A stretch of DNA of 19,605 nt from Strigomonas culicis. Taxonomy: Eukaryota > Euglenozoa > Kinetoplastea > Trypanosomatida > Trypanosomatidae. The notes under the pieces were generated by a model, which was given only the letters and a program-made list of their open reading frames with translations, searched no databases and was not told the DNA's origin. Position 1 is the first letter of the stretch. Each line of letters starts with the position of its first letter. The stretch spans positions 1 through 19,605 of the forward strand of contig AUXH01000368.1 in NCBI GenBank assembly GCA_000482145.1. Reading direction: 5' to 3'. Below, piece by piece: positions 8,072-16,400 of this stretch. The position numbers and the translations under genes are program-made.

Positions 8072-8743
8072 ATGAACGTCGGTAGCGGAGACGGCAGTGC
8101 CTCCACCGCCTACGCGTTCAATTACACCGGCGGCTGCGGCGGCGCGGGCGGCTACTACTACTACACAGACGGCCGGCACACCATCGAAGAGCTGCCTGGC
8201 GATGCCCGTGTCCAGCACGGCGACGTGCTGCCGCACCCCATAGCGAACGAGGAGGAGGACGAGGAAGGGCAGCGCCGCGGCCACCCGCCGCACCCGCAGC
8301 TGTACGTCGACATCCCCCTGTGCGCCGCGGCGCGCGAGCTGGCGGAGGGCCGCGGGCCGACGGACGCGGTGACCGCCGCGCTGCGGCGGCAGCTGGAGCA
8401 GCAGCAGCGCGGCCAGCCCCGCTCGCCGCTGTCGCCGCGGACGCTGCAGCGCTGGGCGCAGGCGGCCGAGGCGGGGCTGCCGTTCGACCCCTCCCCCGCC
8501 GACATCCTCGCGGCGGCCCCGCTCACACTCACGTGGCACGGGATGGGGCCCGCCGCGGTGGACGAGACCGCCGGCCACAAGAGGCCCTGTCGCCCCGCCG
8601 GCGACGTCGCGGAGCTGCCGCCCGCCAAGCGGCCGCGCGCGGAGAGCGGCGAGGTGTGCGGCCGCGCGGCCGCCGGGCTTCCGATGAGCGCGCCGCCGCC
8701 CGTGGCGTGCGGCTACGGCAGCCGCAAGCGCGCGAGGGAGTGA
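8072..8743 (+). CDS. Small unknown protein with basic C-terminus, probably nuclear
   Basis: I do not recognise this 223-residue protein. It begins with a Gly/Ser/Thr/Tyr-rich low-complexity region (1-32, including four Tyr in a row at 29-32). An acidic patch (EEEDEE) follows near residue 60, and a short helical region lies around 85-150 (e.g. AVTAALRRQLEQQQ, LSPRTLQRWAQAAEAGLP). Two basic clusters, PPAKRPRAES and the terminal SRKRARE, look like nuclear localisation signals. The same RKRARE end occurs in the CID protein at 18260-19408. It could be an RNA-processing or chromatin factor, but this is only inferred from the signals. The start at 8072 is the first ATG after the predicted acceptor. 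Confidence 0.65.
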   Translation: MNVGSGDGSASTAYAFNYTGGCGGAGGYYYYTDGRHTIEELPGDARVQHGDVLPHPIANEEEDEEGQRRGHPPHPQLYVDIPLCAAARELAEGRGPTDAVTAALRRQLEQQQRGQPRSPLSPRTLQRWAQAAEAGLPFDPSPADILAAAPLTLTWHGMGPAAVDETAGHKRPCRPAGDVAELPPAKRPRAESGEVCGRAAAGLPMSAPPPVACGYGSRKRARE

Positions 8744-9136
8744 GACGGCGCGTGTGCCCGACGCTCACAACTCTGCTGTGGTTCCACTCCTCATTCGTGT
8801 GACGCGCCTATCGTATCGCTGCCCTTACCATCTGTTCTGTTCATTATTCTTTTTTTTTTGGATAAGTGTGTGTTGGTGTACATATACTAACCAAATAATC
8901 GGAGTGTGTTCAAACGTAGTTGTAGTCATGACCTCTCTTTTTCTCTCACACACACTTTCGCTCGTTTGCGTCTCAGGCTATGATACATCACCTCTTTCCC
9001 CTCTGCCCTCTATCGTCTCTTCTTTCCATCACAGTCTTGCGCTGCACAAATAATTTAAAAAAAAGTAAAGAAAAGAAGCAAAACAAAAGATATACATATA
9101 TATTTATATTTATAAATAAACATCAGCGCCGCGACG
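8744..9136 (+). other. Intergenic region: 3' UTR and SNARE leader
   Basis: No gene is supported. It contains T-rich DNA and CA repeats (about 8946-8955), a good CT splice tract, and an A/T-rich leader of about 102 nt with no ATG. A short frame at 8754-9053 is Ser/Cys/Phe-rich low complexity and is not treated as a gene. Confidence 0.55.
8991..9034 (+). promoter_or_regulatory. Predicted SL trans-splice acceptor for the SNARE gene
   Basis: A CT-rich tract (8991-9030) ends in CCATCACAG with AG at 9033-9034. There is no ATG between it and 9137. Confidence 0.75.
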
Positions 9137-9436
9137 ATGGCGGAGACCACCTACCACCAGGAGCACCAGAAGAAGATCGGAGAGCAGAACGTACTGCTCG
9201 ACCAGATTCACAACTCTGTCATGAACACGCGCCACTACGCGGTGCAGATCGGCGACGAGCTGCAGCAGCAGGACGGGATGCTGAACGACCTGCACCAGGA
9301 TATTCAGCGCACGACCGATGAGAGCCGTCGGCAGAACCGCAACGTCATACAGCTGCTGCGAGAGAGCGAGAGCAGGGGGTTCTACTCGGTCGTCATTTTT
9401 CTTGTAGTCGTGCTGGTGATCCTCCTGATGATCTGA
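9137..9436 (+). CDS. Qc-SNARE (tail-anchored, Bet1/syntaxin-8/6-like)
   Basis: This 99-residue protein is a membrane-fusion SNARE. The SNARE helix runs from ~17 to 78: QNVLLDQIHNSV, then IGDELQQQDGMLNDL, then DESRRQNRNVIQLL. Aligning IGDELQQQ with the Qc pattern IGxELxxQ puts the ionic-layer glutamine at Gln45. Residues 82-99 (FYSVVIFLVVVLVILLMI) form a single C-terminal membrane anchor with almost no lumenal tail. There is no N-terminal regulatory domain, as in Bet1, whereas syntaxins 6 and 8 are longer. It should pair with Qa, Qb and R SNAREs on secretory or endocytic vesicles; which step is not decidable from the sequence. The start is the first ATG in the leader and the size suits the family. 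Confidence 0.88.
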   Translation: MAETTYHQEHQKKIGEQNVLLDQIHNSVMNTRHYAVQIGDELQQQDGMLNDLHQDIQRTTDESRRQNRNVIQLLRESESRGFYSVVIFLVVVLVILLMI

Positions 9437-9837
9437 TCGTGTGTTGCTTTTCGCGGTCTCCCCCGCCTCCTTGCTTCATGCATAATAAAGCTCTGTTTGT
9501 GTACAAACTAGTCAAACGTGATATGTACCGACGGGAAATCCGTTTTGCTTTTTGCTTGCTTTTTCATCTCTCTCTCTCTCGTGTAGAGATGTTGGCTGCG
9601 CTTCTCTCTCTCCCCCTCTCCTTCTCTCTGTATAAACACTTACAGTAAAACCATCAGTTATTATCTTCAAAAGTTGTTTTTTATTTCTTTTTTTCTCTCT
9701 TGAGTATTTCATCCAAATAAAACTAGCATATATACACACACGCATAATTATATTCATAACAACACAAGTTTCTATCGCTATACCATACAAAAAGCAGCAA
9801 GCTCCCTTTACACACACAAACACTCAAGAACAAAAAG
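9437..9837 (+). other. Intergenic region: SNARE 3' UTR and long leader of lipoyl protein
   Basis: No gene is supported. Two successive CT tracts (about 9566-9580 with AG 9585-9586, and 9601-9630 with AG 9644-9645) and a third T-rich tract ending AG 9703-9704 offer several acceptor choices. The following sequence is A/T-rich with CA repeats. Confidence 0.6.
9601..9645 (+). promoter_or_regulatory. Predicted SL trans-splice acceptor for the lipoyl protein gene
   Basis: The best CT tract (9601-9630) is followed by CACTTACAG with AG at 9644-9645, giving a ~192-nt leader without ATG. AG 9703-9704 is an alternative. The upstream AG at 9585-9586 would place an extra ATG in the leader and is less favoured. 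Confidence 0.55.
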
Positions 9838-11001
9838 ATGATGCGCCGCTCCCTCTTCTGGCTCGTGAATTTCGCCCCCGTCTTCATGCCGGCGCTCTCG
9901 CCATCCATGGAGACCGGCACGGTCGTGGAGTGGAAGAAGAACATCGGTGAGCTTATCAAGGAGGGTGATGTCTTCTGCACCATCCAGACGGACAAGGCCG
10001 TCGTGGACTACACGAACACCTTCGACGCCGGCTACCTGGCGAAGATTTACTGCCAGAACGGCCAGTCCGCCCCCGTCGCCAAGACTATCGCGGTGATGGT
10101 GGACGACGAAGCCGACGTGGGTAAGGCCAACGAGTTCACGCCGGAGGACGGCGGTGAGGAACCGGCGGCGGAACCGGAGGCGGCCCCTGCGGCTCCGGCT
10201 GCGGCCGCTCCCAGTGGCGCCAGCGCCGAGGCACCCGATGTCTCCTTCGCCCCCGTCTTCATGCCGGCGCTCTCGCCGTCCATGGAGACCGGCACGGTGG
10301 TGGAGTGGAAGAAGAAGGTCGGCGAGTTCGTCAAGGAGGGCGATGTCTTCTGCACCATCCAGACGGACAAGGCCGTCGTGGACTACACGAACACCTTCGA
10401 CGCCGGCTACCTGGCGAAGATCTACTGCCAGAACGGCCAGTCCGCCCCCGTCGCCAAGACCATCGGCCTGCTGGTGACCGAGGAGGGTGACATCAGCCAG
10501 GTGGCCAACTACTACCCGGAGGACGCCGTTGGCGCGCCGGAGGCCGGGGCCGCCGCCGCTCCCGCCGCCGCGGCGGCCCCGGCCAAGGCGGCCGCCGGCG
10601 GCAGCGTACCGCGCTACGGCGGATCGCTCGACGCGGCCGTGCATGCAAGCGGCCCCAGCGTCATCCGCATTGCCGCCGGGCTGAGCGACGCGGCGCTCGC
10701 GCAGATCGTGCCCACCGGCAAGGGCGGCCGCTTCCGCAAGTCCGACTTTGTAGGCCAGAAGGGCTTCGACTACAACGAGACCGTCCCGCTCGTAGGCCGC
10801 TCCTCTGGCGCGGCGGCGCCGGCGGCCGCGAAGGCGGCGGCGCCCACGCCGGCGGCGGCCGCGGCGACCGGCAGCGGTAAGGTGTACAACGTGGTGCTGC
10901 GCGCGACGCCGGTGAAGGGCAAGGTAGACGACACGGTCCTGCTGGGTCAGCTGATAGCCTCTATGCCCATCCCGAAGAAGAAGAAGGTGAACAAGGCGTA
11001 A
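9838..11001 (+). CDS. Pyruvate dehydrogenase complex E3-binding-protein-like subunit with two lipoyl domains
   Basis: This 387-residue mitochondrial protein has two lipoyl domains (13-88 and 138-213). Each has the attachment motif QTDKAVVDY, putting lipoyl-lysines at 53 and 178. Ala/Pro-rich linkers follow, then a peripheral-subunit-binding domain (~268-306) with SGPSVIRIAAGLSDAAL and VPTGKGGRFRKSDF. The acyltransferase catalytic domain with its His/Asp motif is absent. It is therefore more like protein X/E3BP, which tethers the E3 dehydrogenase, than a full E2. A second Ala-rich linker leads to a C-terminal block (348-378) of unknown fold and a basic end (PKKKKVNKA). The presequence is very short (MMRRSLFWLV). 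The two lipoyl segments are nearly identical at DNA level. Two ATGs lie in tandem at 9838 and 9841. Confidence 0.92.
   Translation: MMRRSLFWLVNFAPVFMPALSPSMETGTVVEWKKNIGELIKEGDVFCTIQTDKAVVDYTNTFDAGYLAKIYCQNGQSAPVAKTIAVMVDDEADVGKANEFTPEDGGEEPAAEPEAAPAAPAAAAPSGASAEAPDVSFAPVFMPALSPSMETGTVVEWKKKVGEFVKEGDVFCTIQTDKAVVDYTNTFDAGYLAKIYCQNGQSAPVAKTIGLLVTEEGDISQVANYYPEDAVGAPEAGAAAAPAAAAAPAKAAAGGSVPRYGGSLDAAVHASGPSVIRIAAGLSDAALAQIVPTGKGGRFRKSDFVGQKGFDYNETVPLVGRSSGAAAPAAAKAAAPTPAAAAATGSGKVYNVVLRATPVKGKVDDTVLLGQLIASMPIPKKKKVNKA
9871..10085 (+). repeat. Direct repeat unit 1 (lipoyl domain 1)
   Basis: It matches 10246-10460 at a constant offset of 375 bp with about ten mismatches by hand alignment. In the right part, 9967-10085, only position 10047 differs. 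Confidence 0.9.
10246..10460 (+). repeat. Direct repeat unit 2 (lipoyl domain 2)
   Basis: Second copy of the intragenic repeat. The mismatches with unit 1 cluster in the left half; synonymous third positions are also conserved in the right half. Confidence 0.9.
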
Positions 11002-11633
11002 GCACGTATTTGCGCCTTGCTTCTGTCTTTCTCTCTATCCCCTCTCTTTTCTTGTCCTCTTCGGTTCCCTTATTCCTCGTAGAGATGTGCTGATAGACGG
11101 TACTGCATCTCGTACGGCTTCCATTTGTTTGTTTCTTTTCTTTTCTTTGTTGTTTTACTTCAACATTTTCATTGTCTACGACAGCAAAGGATGCAAGAGG
11201 GAGGGGGCGCGAATCATGGCTTTCTACTTAAATGCATATTCATATGGAGGGAAGGGGAATAAAAGAAAAAGGTAATTATTTAAACTACATTTCTTTGTTG
11301 TTGTCGTTTTTTTTTTCTCAATAAATAATTCATTAATACCACTTCAATACGTCAAAAGCAGTTGCGTGTTCTGTGAATGTTTTGCTTTTCTTCATTTTAC
11401 TTTTTCTTTTTTGCTTTCTTTGATTTTCTTTCTTTTCTTCAGGAAAGTGAGAAAGAGAGAGCGCAGAAAAAAATGAGACGGAGAAAGGCGGAAACGCTAC
11501 CAAGTAACATTTTTTTTTATTGTTAATACTTTTTCTGAACTAAAAAGAAGACATGTAAAAGCTCTCAAAAAACTCTAACCGATAAAAAGAAAACGAAAAA
11601 AAAAGATGCTTCCGCGTCTAACGGTGTAGTTTT

Positions 11634-11659
11634 TGTTGTTGTTGTTGTTGTTGTTGTTT
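11634..11659 (+). repeat. (GTT)n microsatellite
   Basis: About eight tandem GTT units on the plus strand, forming a T-rich tract upstream of AGs at 11673 and 11676. Confidence 0.9.
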
Positions 11660-11710
11660 GCACACACTATCAGCAGCACGCGCCATGCGCTCATGTGCTC
11701 TCGGCATAAC

Positions 11711-11763
11711 TTCTCTCTCTCTCTCTCTCAATCTATGCTTCTTCTATGCTCATTATTGTGTAG
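11711..11763 (+). promoter_or_regulatory. Predicted main SL trans-splice acceptor for La
   Basis: A CT tract (11711-11729) and a T-rich stretch end in ATTGTGTAG with AG at 11762-11763. The leader is 50 nt without ATG before 11814. This removes the in-frame ATG at 11685 and supports 11814 as the main start. Confidence 0.75.
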
Positions 11764-11813
11764 GTTTGTCTTACTGCAACTCCACAACAAAAAAATCCCT
11801 ACGTGCTATACCC

Positions 11814-12803
11814 ATGGCGGACAAAGCGAAGATCTGCAAGCAGGTGGAGTTCTACTTTAGCGATGTCAACATTGCCAAGGACATCTTCCTGAAGTCCAAG
11901 ATGGCGGAGGACGCAGAGGGCTTCGTGCCGCTAGAGACGCTGCTGACCTTCAACCGCCTCAACGCGCTGACGAAGGATGCGGCCGTGCTCGCGGACGCGC
12001 TGCGGGAGAGCAGCGGGCTCGTCGTGAGCGAGGACGGGCTGTCCGTGCGGCGCAAGGACCCGCTGCCGTCCTCCATCAACCTCGACGAGCGCACCGTCTA
12101 CGTGAAGCCGGTGCCCACCACGGCCTCCCTCGAGGATCTGCAGGCCTTCTTCGGCCAGCACGGCACGGTCGACGCCGTGTGGCGCCGCTACTACAAGGGC
12201 AAGGATGCGGAGAGCAACTGTAAGCCGTCCGTCTTCATTGTGTTCCGCACCAAGGAGGAGGCGGACGCCTTCCGCGCGGCGCCGCCGACGATGGAGGGCG
12301 CGCAGCTGACGGTGCAGCTCAAGAACGACTACCTGCAGGGCAAGGCGGCCGAGATCGCGGAGAAGAACAAGTACAAGCGCGCGAAGGTGCCGGAGGTGCC
12401 CCGCACGCCCGCGATGCCGACAGGCAGCAGCTACCGCCTTACCGGCTGCGGCGACATTGCCAGCTTCTCCGAGGTGAAGGGCCTGTGGCCGGCGGAGGAC
12501 CAGAAGGGCGTCCGTTACGTGTTCATGCCGACGAAGGACACCGCGCTGCTCATCTTCCAGGACCCGGAGACCGCCGCGCGCATGGTGGCCAGCGTGAAGG
12601 AGCGCGCGCCCATGCTGAACGGCACGCAGCCCACGCTCGCCAAGCTCGAGGGTGAGGAGGAGAAGACGCTGTTGGAAAACGTAGAGAAGGAGATCGCGGA
12701 GCGCGCCTCGCAGAAGGGCGGGCGCGGCGGACGCGGCGGCCGGGGTGGTCGCGGCGGACGCGGCGGCCGTGGCGGTCGCGGCGGGAAGCGTCCCCGTGAT
12801 TAA
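11814..12803 (+). CDS. La protein (Lupus La homologue), RNA-binding chaperone of Pol III transcripts
   Basis: This 329-residue La protein binds the 3' UUU-OH of nascent Pol III RNAs and helps tRNA maturation in the nucleus (family knowledge). The La motif starts almost at once: KICKQVEFYFSDVNIAKD (5-22), FLKSKM, GFVPLETLLTFNRLNALT. RRM1 lies at ~92-172 (RTVYVKPV... PSVFIVFRTKEEADAF). A second, divergent RRM-like region lies at ~205-280 (SYRLTGCGD... VRYVFMPTKDTALLIF). A charged helix leads into an RGG tail (about 301-326) and the basic end KRPRD, likely a nuclear signal. The start at 11814 is chosen because it lies just after a strong acceptor and directly before the La motif. The frame is open further upstream to 11658 with an ATG at 11685. 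Confidence 0.96.
   Translation: MADKAKICKQVEFYFSDVNIAKDIFLKSKMAEDAEGFVPLETLLTFNRLNALTKDAAVLADALRESSGLVVSEDGLSVRRKDPLPSSINLDERTVYVKPVPTTASLEDLQAFFGQHGTVDAVWRRYYKGKDAESNCKPSVFIVFRTKEEADAFRAAPPTMEGAQLTVQLKNDYLQGKAAEIAEKNKYKRAKVPEVPRTPAMPTGSSYRLTGCGDIASFSEVKGLWPAEDQKGVRYVFMPTKDTALLIFQDPETAARMVASVKERAPMLNGTQPTLAKLEGEEEKTLLENVEKEIAERASQKGGRGGRGGRGGRGGRGGRGGRGGKRPRD
12718..12786 (+). repeat. GGC/CGT-rich tandem repeat coding for the RGG tail of La
   Basis: Imperfect 9-bp units encode Arg-Gly-Gly repeats. Such tracts are typical RNA-binding and arginine-methylation sites and can change length by slippage. Confidence 0.85.
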
Positions 12804-13219
12804 GTCTAGCTGCAGCAGTAGGAACAACGTCAGCAACAAAAAAAAAAAACTATACCCATTTAACATACACAGTCTTTTAAAATAAATAAAAAAGACCTGT
12901 TTTTTTTTTTACTGTAATAAAAAAATAATATAAAAAAAGTAATATACTATAAAGAACATAATAATAATACGAATAAGGTGGAAAGGAAGGAGGAAAGTGC
13001 CGACGTCTATTCATCCGCGGCGTCTCTTCTTTTTTCCTTCTTCATTTTTGTTTTCGGATAAGACTGTCGTATAACGCAAAGCTATCATTTCTTCTTTTGG
13101 TTTTGTCTTTGGTTTTGTTTTATTCATCATGCTTTTTTGGCGTTGATGTTTGTGTATATGTGGAGGGAGGTCATGATGATAGGCATGTCTAGGCGGGGCG
13201 CTGAGATGATAATGTTCTG

Positions 13220-13254
13220 TTATTTCCCTTTCCTTTCGCTCTCTATTAAATAAG
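13220..13254 (+). promoter_or_regulatory. Predicted SL trans-splice acceptor for the TPR gene
   Basis: A CT-rich tract (13220-13243) is followed by AG at 13253-13254; AGs at 13313-13314 and 13318-13319 are alternatives after the AT repeat. In all cases no ATG precedes 13412. Confidence 0.5.
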
Positions 13255-13266
13255 CATTCTTTTTAT

Positions 13267-13314
13267 CTATATATACATATATATACATATATATATACAT
13301 ATACATATATATAG
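13267..13314 (+). repeat. AT-rich TATATACA-type microsatellite
   Basis: Alternating TA with ACAT interruptions for about 48 bp. It lies inside the predicted leader if the first acceptor is used. Confidence 0.85.
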
Positions 13315-13411
13315 AACAGGAAGAAAGAACGAGGGAATTTTAGATATCGTTCGCCTTCCGGGACGAACACACCACCACCACCACCACCCCAAAAAAAAAA
13401 CAATAAACAAG

Positions 13412-16400
13412 ATGAACTCGACTACCGAATGTGAGGACGCGGTGAACTACCTCGACGTGAAGCTGCAGCTGGTCGACCACATCCCGGCGGAGTGGCTGCA
13501 CGGGCTGCCGGCCGACGCGCCTACCGCGCTGTACATGCAGAACCCCTTCCGCTACGAGGTCGCCTTCGACTTCCCGGTGGAGGGGGCGCCCGCCGCCGAG
13601 AGCGCGACGGAGCAGCCGCCGGCACCGGCGGACCCGCCATCGGCGTCGAAGGAGAAGAAGGACGGGAAGGAGAAGAAGGAGGAGCACCCGGAGGAGCCGC
13701 AGGAGCACGGGCCGCACCACCACGTCTTCGCCTGCGGCCGGCTGCTGCCCAGCACGCCGGCGTACACGCAGTACATCGAGGACGCGGCGCCGCCGGTGCT
13801 GCCCGGCAGCAGCGAGGTGAACGCGATCCGCGACTTCCCCGAGACGATGGCGGAGCTGCAGCAGCCCGGCGACGCGCTGGCCGACGCGGCCCCGCAGAGC
13901 GACGAGGCGCCGCAGCTGCAGCTGCTGTGGGTGACGACGGTCGACGAGGCGCCGACCGTCGCGCCGCCGGAGGACAAGAAACAGCGCCGCAAGCAGCAGT
14001 CCGTCACCAGCATCCCCGGGGCGCGGGAGGAGGGGCTGCCGCCGGTGCCGAGCGGCGACGAGCCACCCGCCTGCGTGCTGCGCGTCCCCCTGAGCGTCGC
14101 CGCGGAGGCGCAGCTCGTCGCGATGGTGCAGGGCGGGCAGCCGCTGCAGCTGCGGTTCCGCCGGCTGCTGCGCGCCCACGTGCCGGCCGAATGGGAGGAC
14201 ATGAACGCGCGCTACTTCGAGGCGACGCTGCCCATTTCGCTGGAGCCGCTCGCCGCGCCGGGCTCCGTCGCGATGAAGGCGGAGGTGCCCTTCGTCCCGC
14301 CGGCGGCCGACGCGGACGCGCTCGAGACGGAGCGCAACCCGAAGCGCAAGGCGGCCGCGCGGAAGGCCTCCAAGGCGGGCCAGCCGCCGACCATGTTCGA
14401 AGAGGTCGTGACGGACCCGCACCCCTACACGGCGGCCGGCACGCGCGCGCTCATCGCGCTGCGCCTCCACCGCACACTGACGCGCCTCGCGAGCGACCGC
14501 GTGCGGCCGGCGCTGACGCCGGCACAGCTCATCCCGACGCGCGCGGCGCCGCTCGCCGCGGCCGCGACGCCGGACGTCGGCAAGGCGCTGGAGGAGGTCA
14601 TCGAGGCGATGGCCGCACAGCTCGTGCGCGAGTTCCACGAGGCGCACCCCACCGCCGCGGCGGACGACGAGGCGACCGCGGAGGAGCGCGACGCGCTGCG
14701 CGCGCGCTTCTTCGACTACTTCCAGTCGAGCGGCCAGCTCGCAGCCTACAAGGAGCGGCTCACCGCGCTCGTGCTGCAGATCATACAGCAGAAATTCCGC
14801 ACGAACCCGAACGCGGCGAGCGACGACGTGGGGCGGCTGCAGAACGAGCTCTTCGTGTACCTCCTCGAGCGGCTGCACCTCGGCCTGCACCGCATCGCCG
14901 AGCGCGGCGCGCCGGCGGAGGCCGCGCCGGCGCCGCCGGCAGACGCGGCGGACGCGGGGCCGACGGACCCCGTCGACGTGTGGTACCAGCGCGCCCTCGA
15001 GGCGGAGCTGACGGAGGAGCGCGACCTGGCGGCCTCCTGCCACCAGGCCCGCATCGCGAGCTACGAGGGCGGCGCGCGCTACGCCGAGCTGTGGACGGAC
15101 GCGGCCGCCTTCTACACACGCGTCGGCGACGTGGCGCAGACGGAGGTGTGCTACCGCGAGGCCATCGCGAGCGACCCGCTGTACCTGCCGGGGCTGATGG
15201 GCTACGGCATGTGGCTGCTCGCCTACGACCGGCTGCGCGAGGCGGCCGTCTTCCTGCACAGCGCGGTCGACCTCGCGCCGGCGGAGGACGCGCTGTCGTG
15301 GAGCTGCATCGCGCTGCTGCACGACCTGCAGTGCATGCAGCTGCGTCAGGGCCACCCCGCCTACGCGCAGGACCTCGCCACGTGGCGGCGCGAGGAGCAC
15401 GACGCGCTGCAGGAGGCGCTGCACCGCGCCGGCGACGCCGCGACGGCGGACACGCTGTACCTCGAGCTGACGCGCTACGCGCTGCAGCTGCACCACCGTG
15501 AGCTCGCGAACGTGTGCCTCAGCCACTGCACCGCCGGCGACGCGGTCGAGGTGCTCTACGCGGAGCTCTTCCTGCAGGCCGGCCAGCACCGCGAGGCGCT
15601 GGACACCTTAGAGCGGCTGAGCCAGCCGGAGGCGCAGGGAGACCTCTGCCTCGTCCTCCGCGCGCACTGCGAGGAGGCGCTCGGCCGCGCGGAGGCGGCC
15701 ATCAAGCTGTACAAGCAGGCGCTCTGCCGCGACCACGCGCCGACGCCGCTGCTAGACCGCCGCGCGGTGCTCGTCGCGCCGTCGACCGCCGTCCGCGCGG
15801 ACCCCGCCGACGCGCGGCGCGTCACGTTCCTGCGCGCCTACGTGCACCTCGGCAACCTGCTGCTCGGCGAGGGCAAGTACCGCGACGCCCTCGGCGTCTT
15901 CACCCTCGCACTGCAGCTGTGGCCGAGCGCGCTGCTGTGGCTCGGCGCCGGCATCACCTACTACCGCAGCGGCAACCTCGAGGCCGCCGAGGAGTGCCTG
16001 AGTGAGAGCAACACGATCGACCCCGCCAACCCGCGCACGTGGGCCTACCTCACCCTGCTCGTGCTGCGGCTGCAGCGCGCGGGGCTCGAGGACACACTGC
16101 AGCAGCTGCGGCAGCACCACCTCATGGACCCCGCGCTCTGGGCCGAGATCGGCCGCGAGCTGCTGGCCGCCGACCGCGCGGGGCTCGCCGAGTGGTGCCT
16201 GTGCCGCGCCCTCACGCTCGAGGACGAGCGCGCCGGCGGCGCCGCCAAGGCGCGCGCCGCGCCGACGAACCTCCTCCACACGACGCGGTACCATCTCGCA
16301 CAGGTGCTGCTGGCGCAACAGCGCTGGGAGGAGGGGCGCGAGCTGCTGGAGGAGGTCGTGGCGCACTGCACCAACGAGGTGCTCAAGGCCAAGGCCGAGG

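Larger units (their letters stand above)
11002..11813 (+). other. Longest intergenic gap (lipoyl protein to La)
   Basis: This 812-bp stretch holds no supported gene. It has CT-rich tracts (11024-11075, 11120-11160, 11390-11440), G-rich purine patches near 11197-11210 and 11246-11260, A-runs, and a (GTT)n repeat at 11634-11659. The frame at 11087-11275 encodes a Phe/Leu/Arg-rich peptide without family features. It may be a long 3' UTR or contain an unrecognised non-coding RNA. Confidence 0.55.
12804..13411 (+). other. Intergenic region: La 3' UTR and TPR-gene leader
   Basis: No gene is supported in 608 bp. It contains A-runs just after La, AT-rich DNA (12880-12970), T-rich tracts (13025-13130), a TATATACA-type repeat (13267-13314), and an (ACC)n repeat (13370-13388). 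ATGATGA (13173-13179) and CTGA (13201-13204) are too close to be a full C/D snoRNA. Confidence 0.55.

Noticed and set aside
11087..11275. 62-residue open frame in the gap before La
   Set aside because: Low-complexity Phe/Leu then Lys/Arg peptide; no similarity pattern seen and spacer-like base composition.
13173..13204. C box-like ATGATGA and D box-like CTGA suggesting a C/D snoRNA
   Set aside because: The boxes are only about 21 bases apart and no terminal stem or C'/D' pair is visible.
13492..15501. 669-residue open frame on the plus strand, shifted relative to the TPR gene
   Set aside because: Ala/Arg/Gly-only composition typical of a frame-shifted GC-rich gene; no splice site or domain.
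13340..15589. 749-residue open frame on the minus strand under the TPR gene
   Set aside because: It is an Arg/Val/Leu-rich shadow of GC-rich codons, with no domain, and opposes a clear TPR protein.
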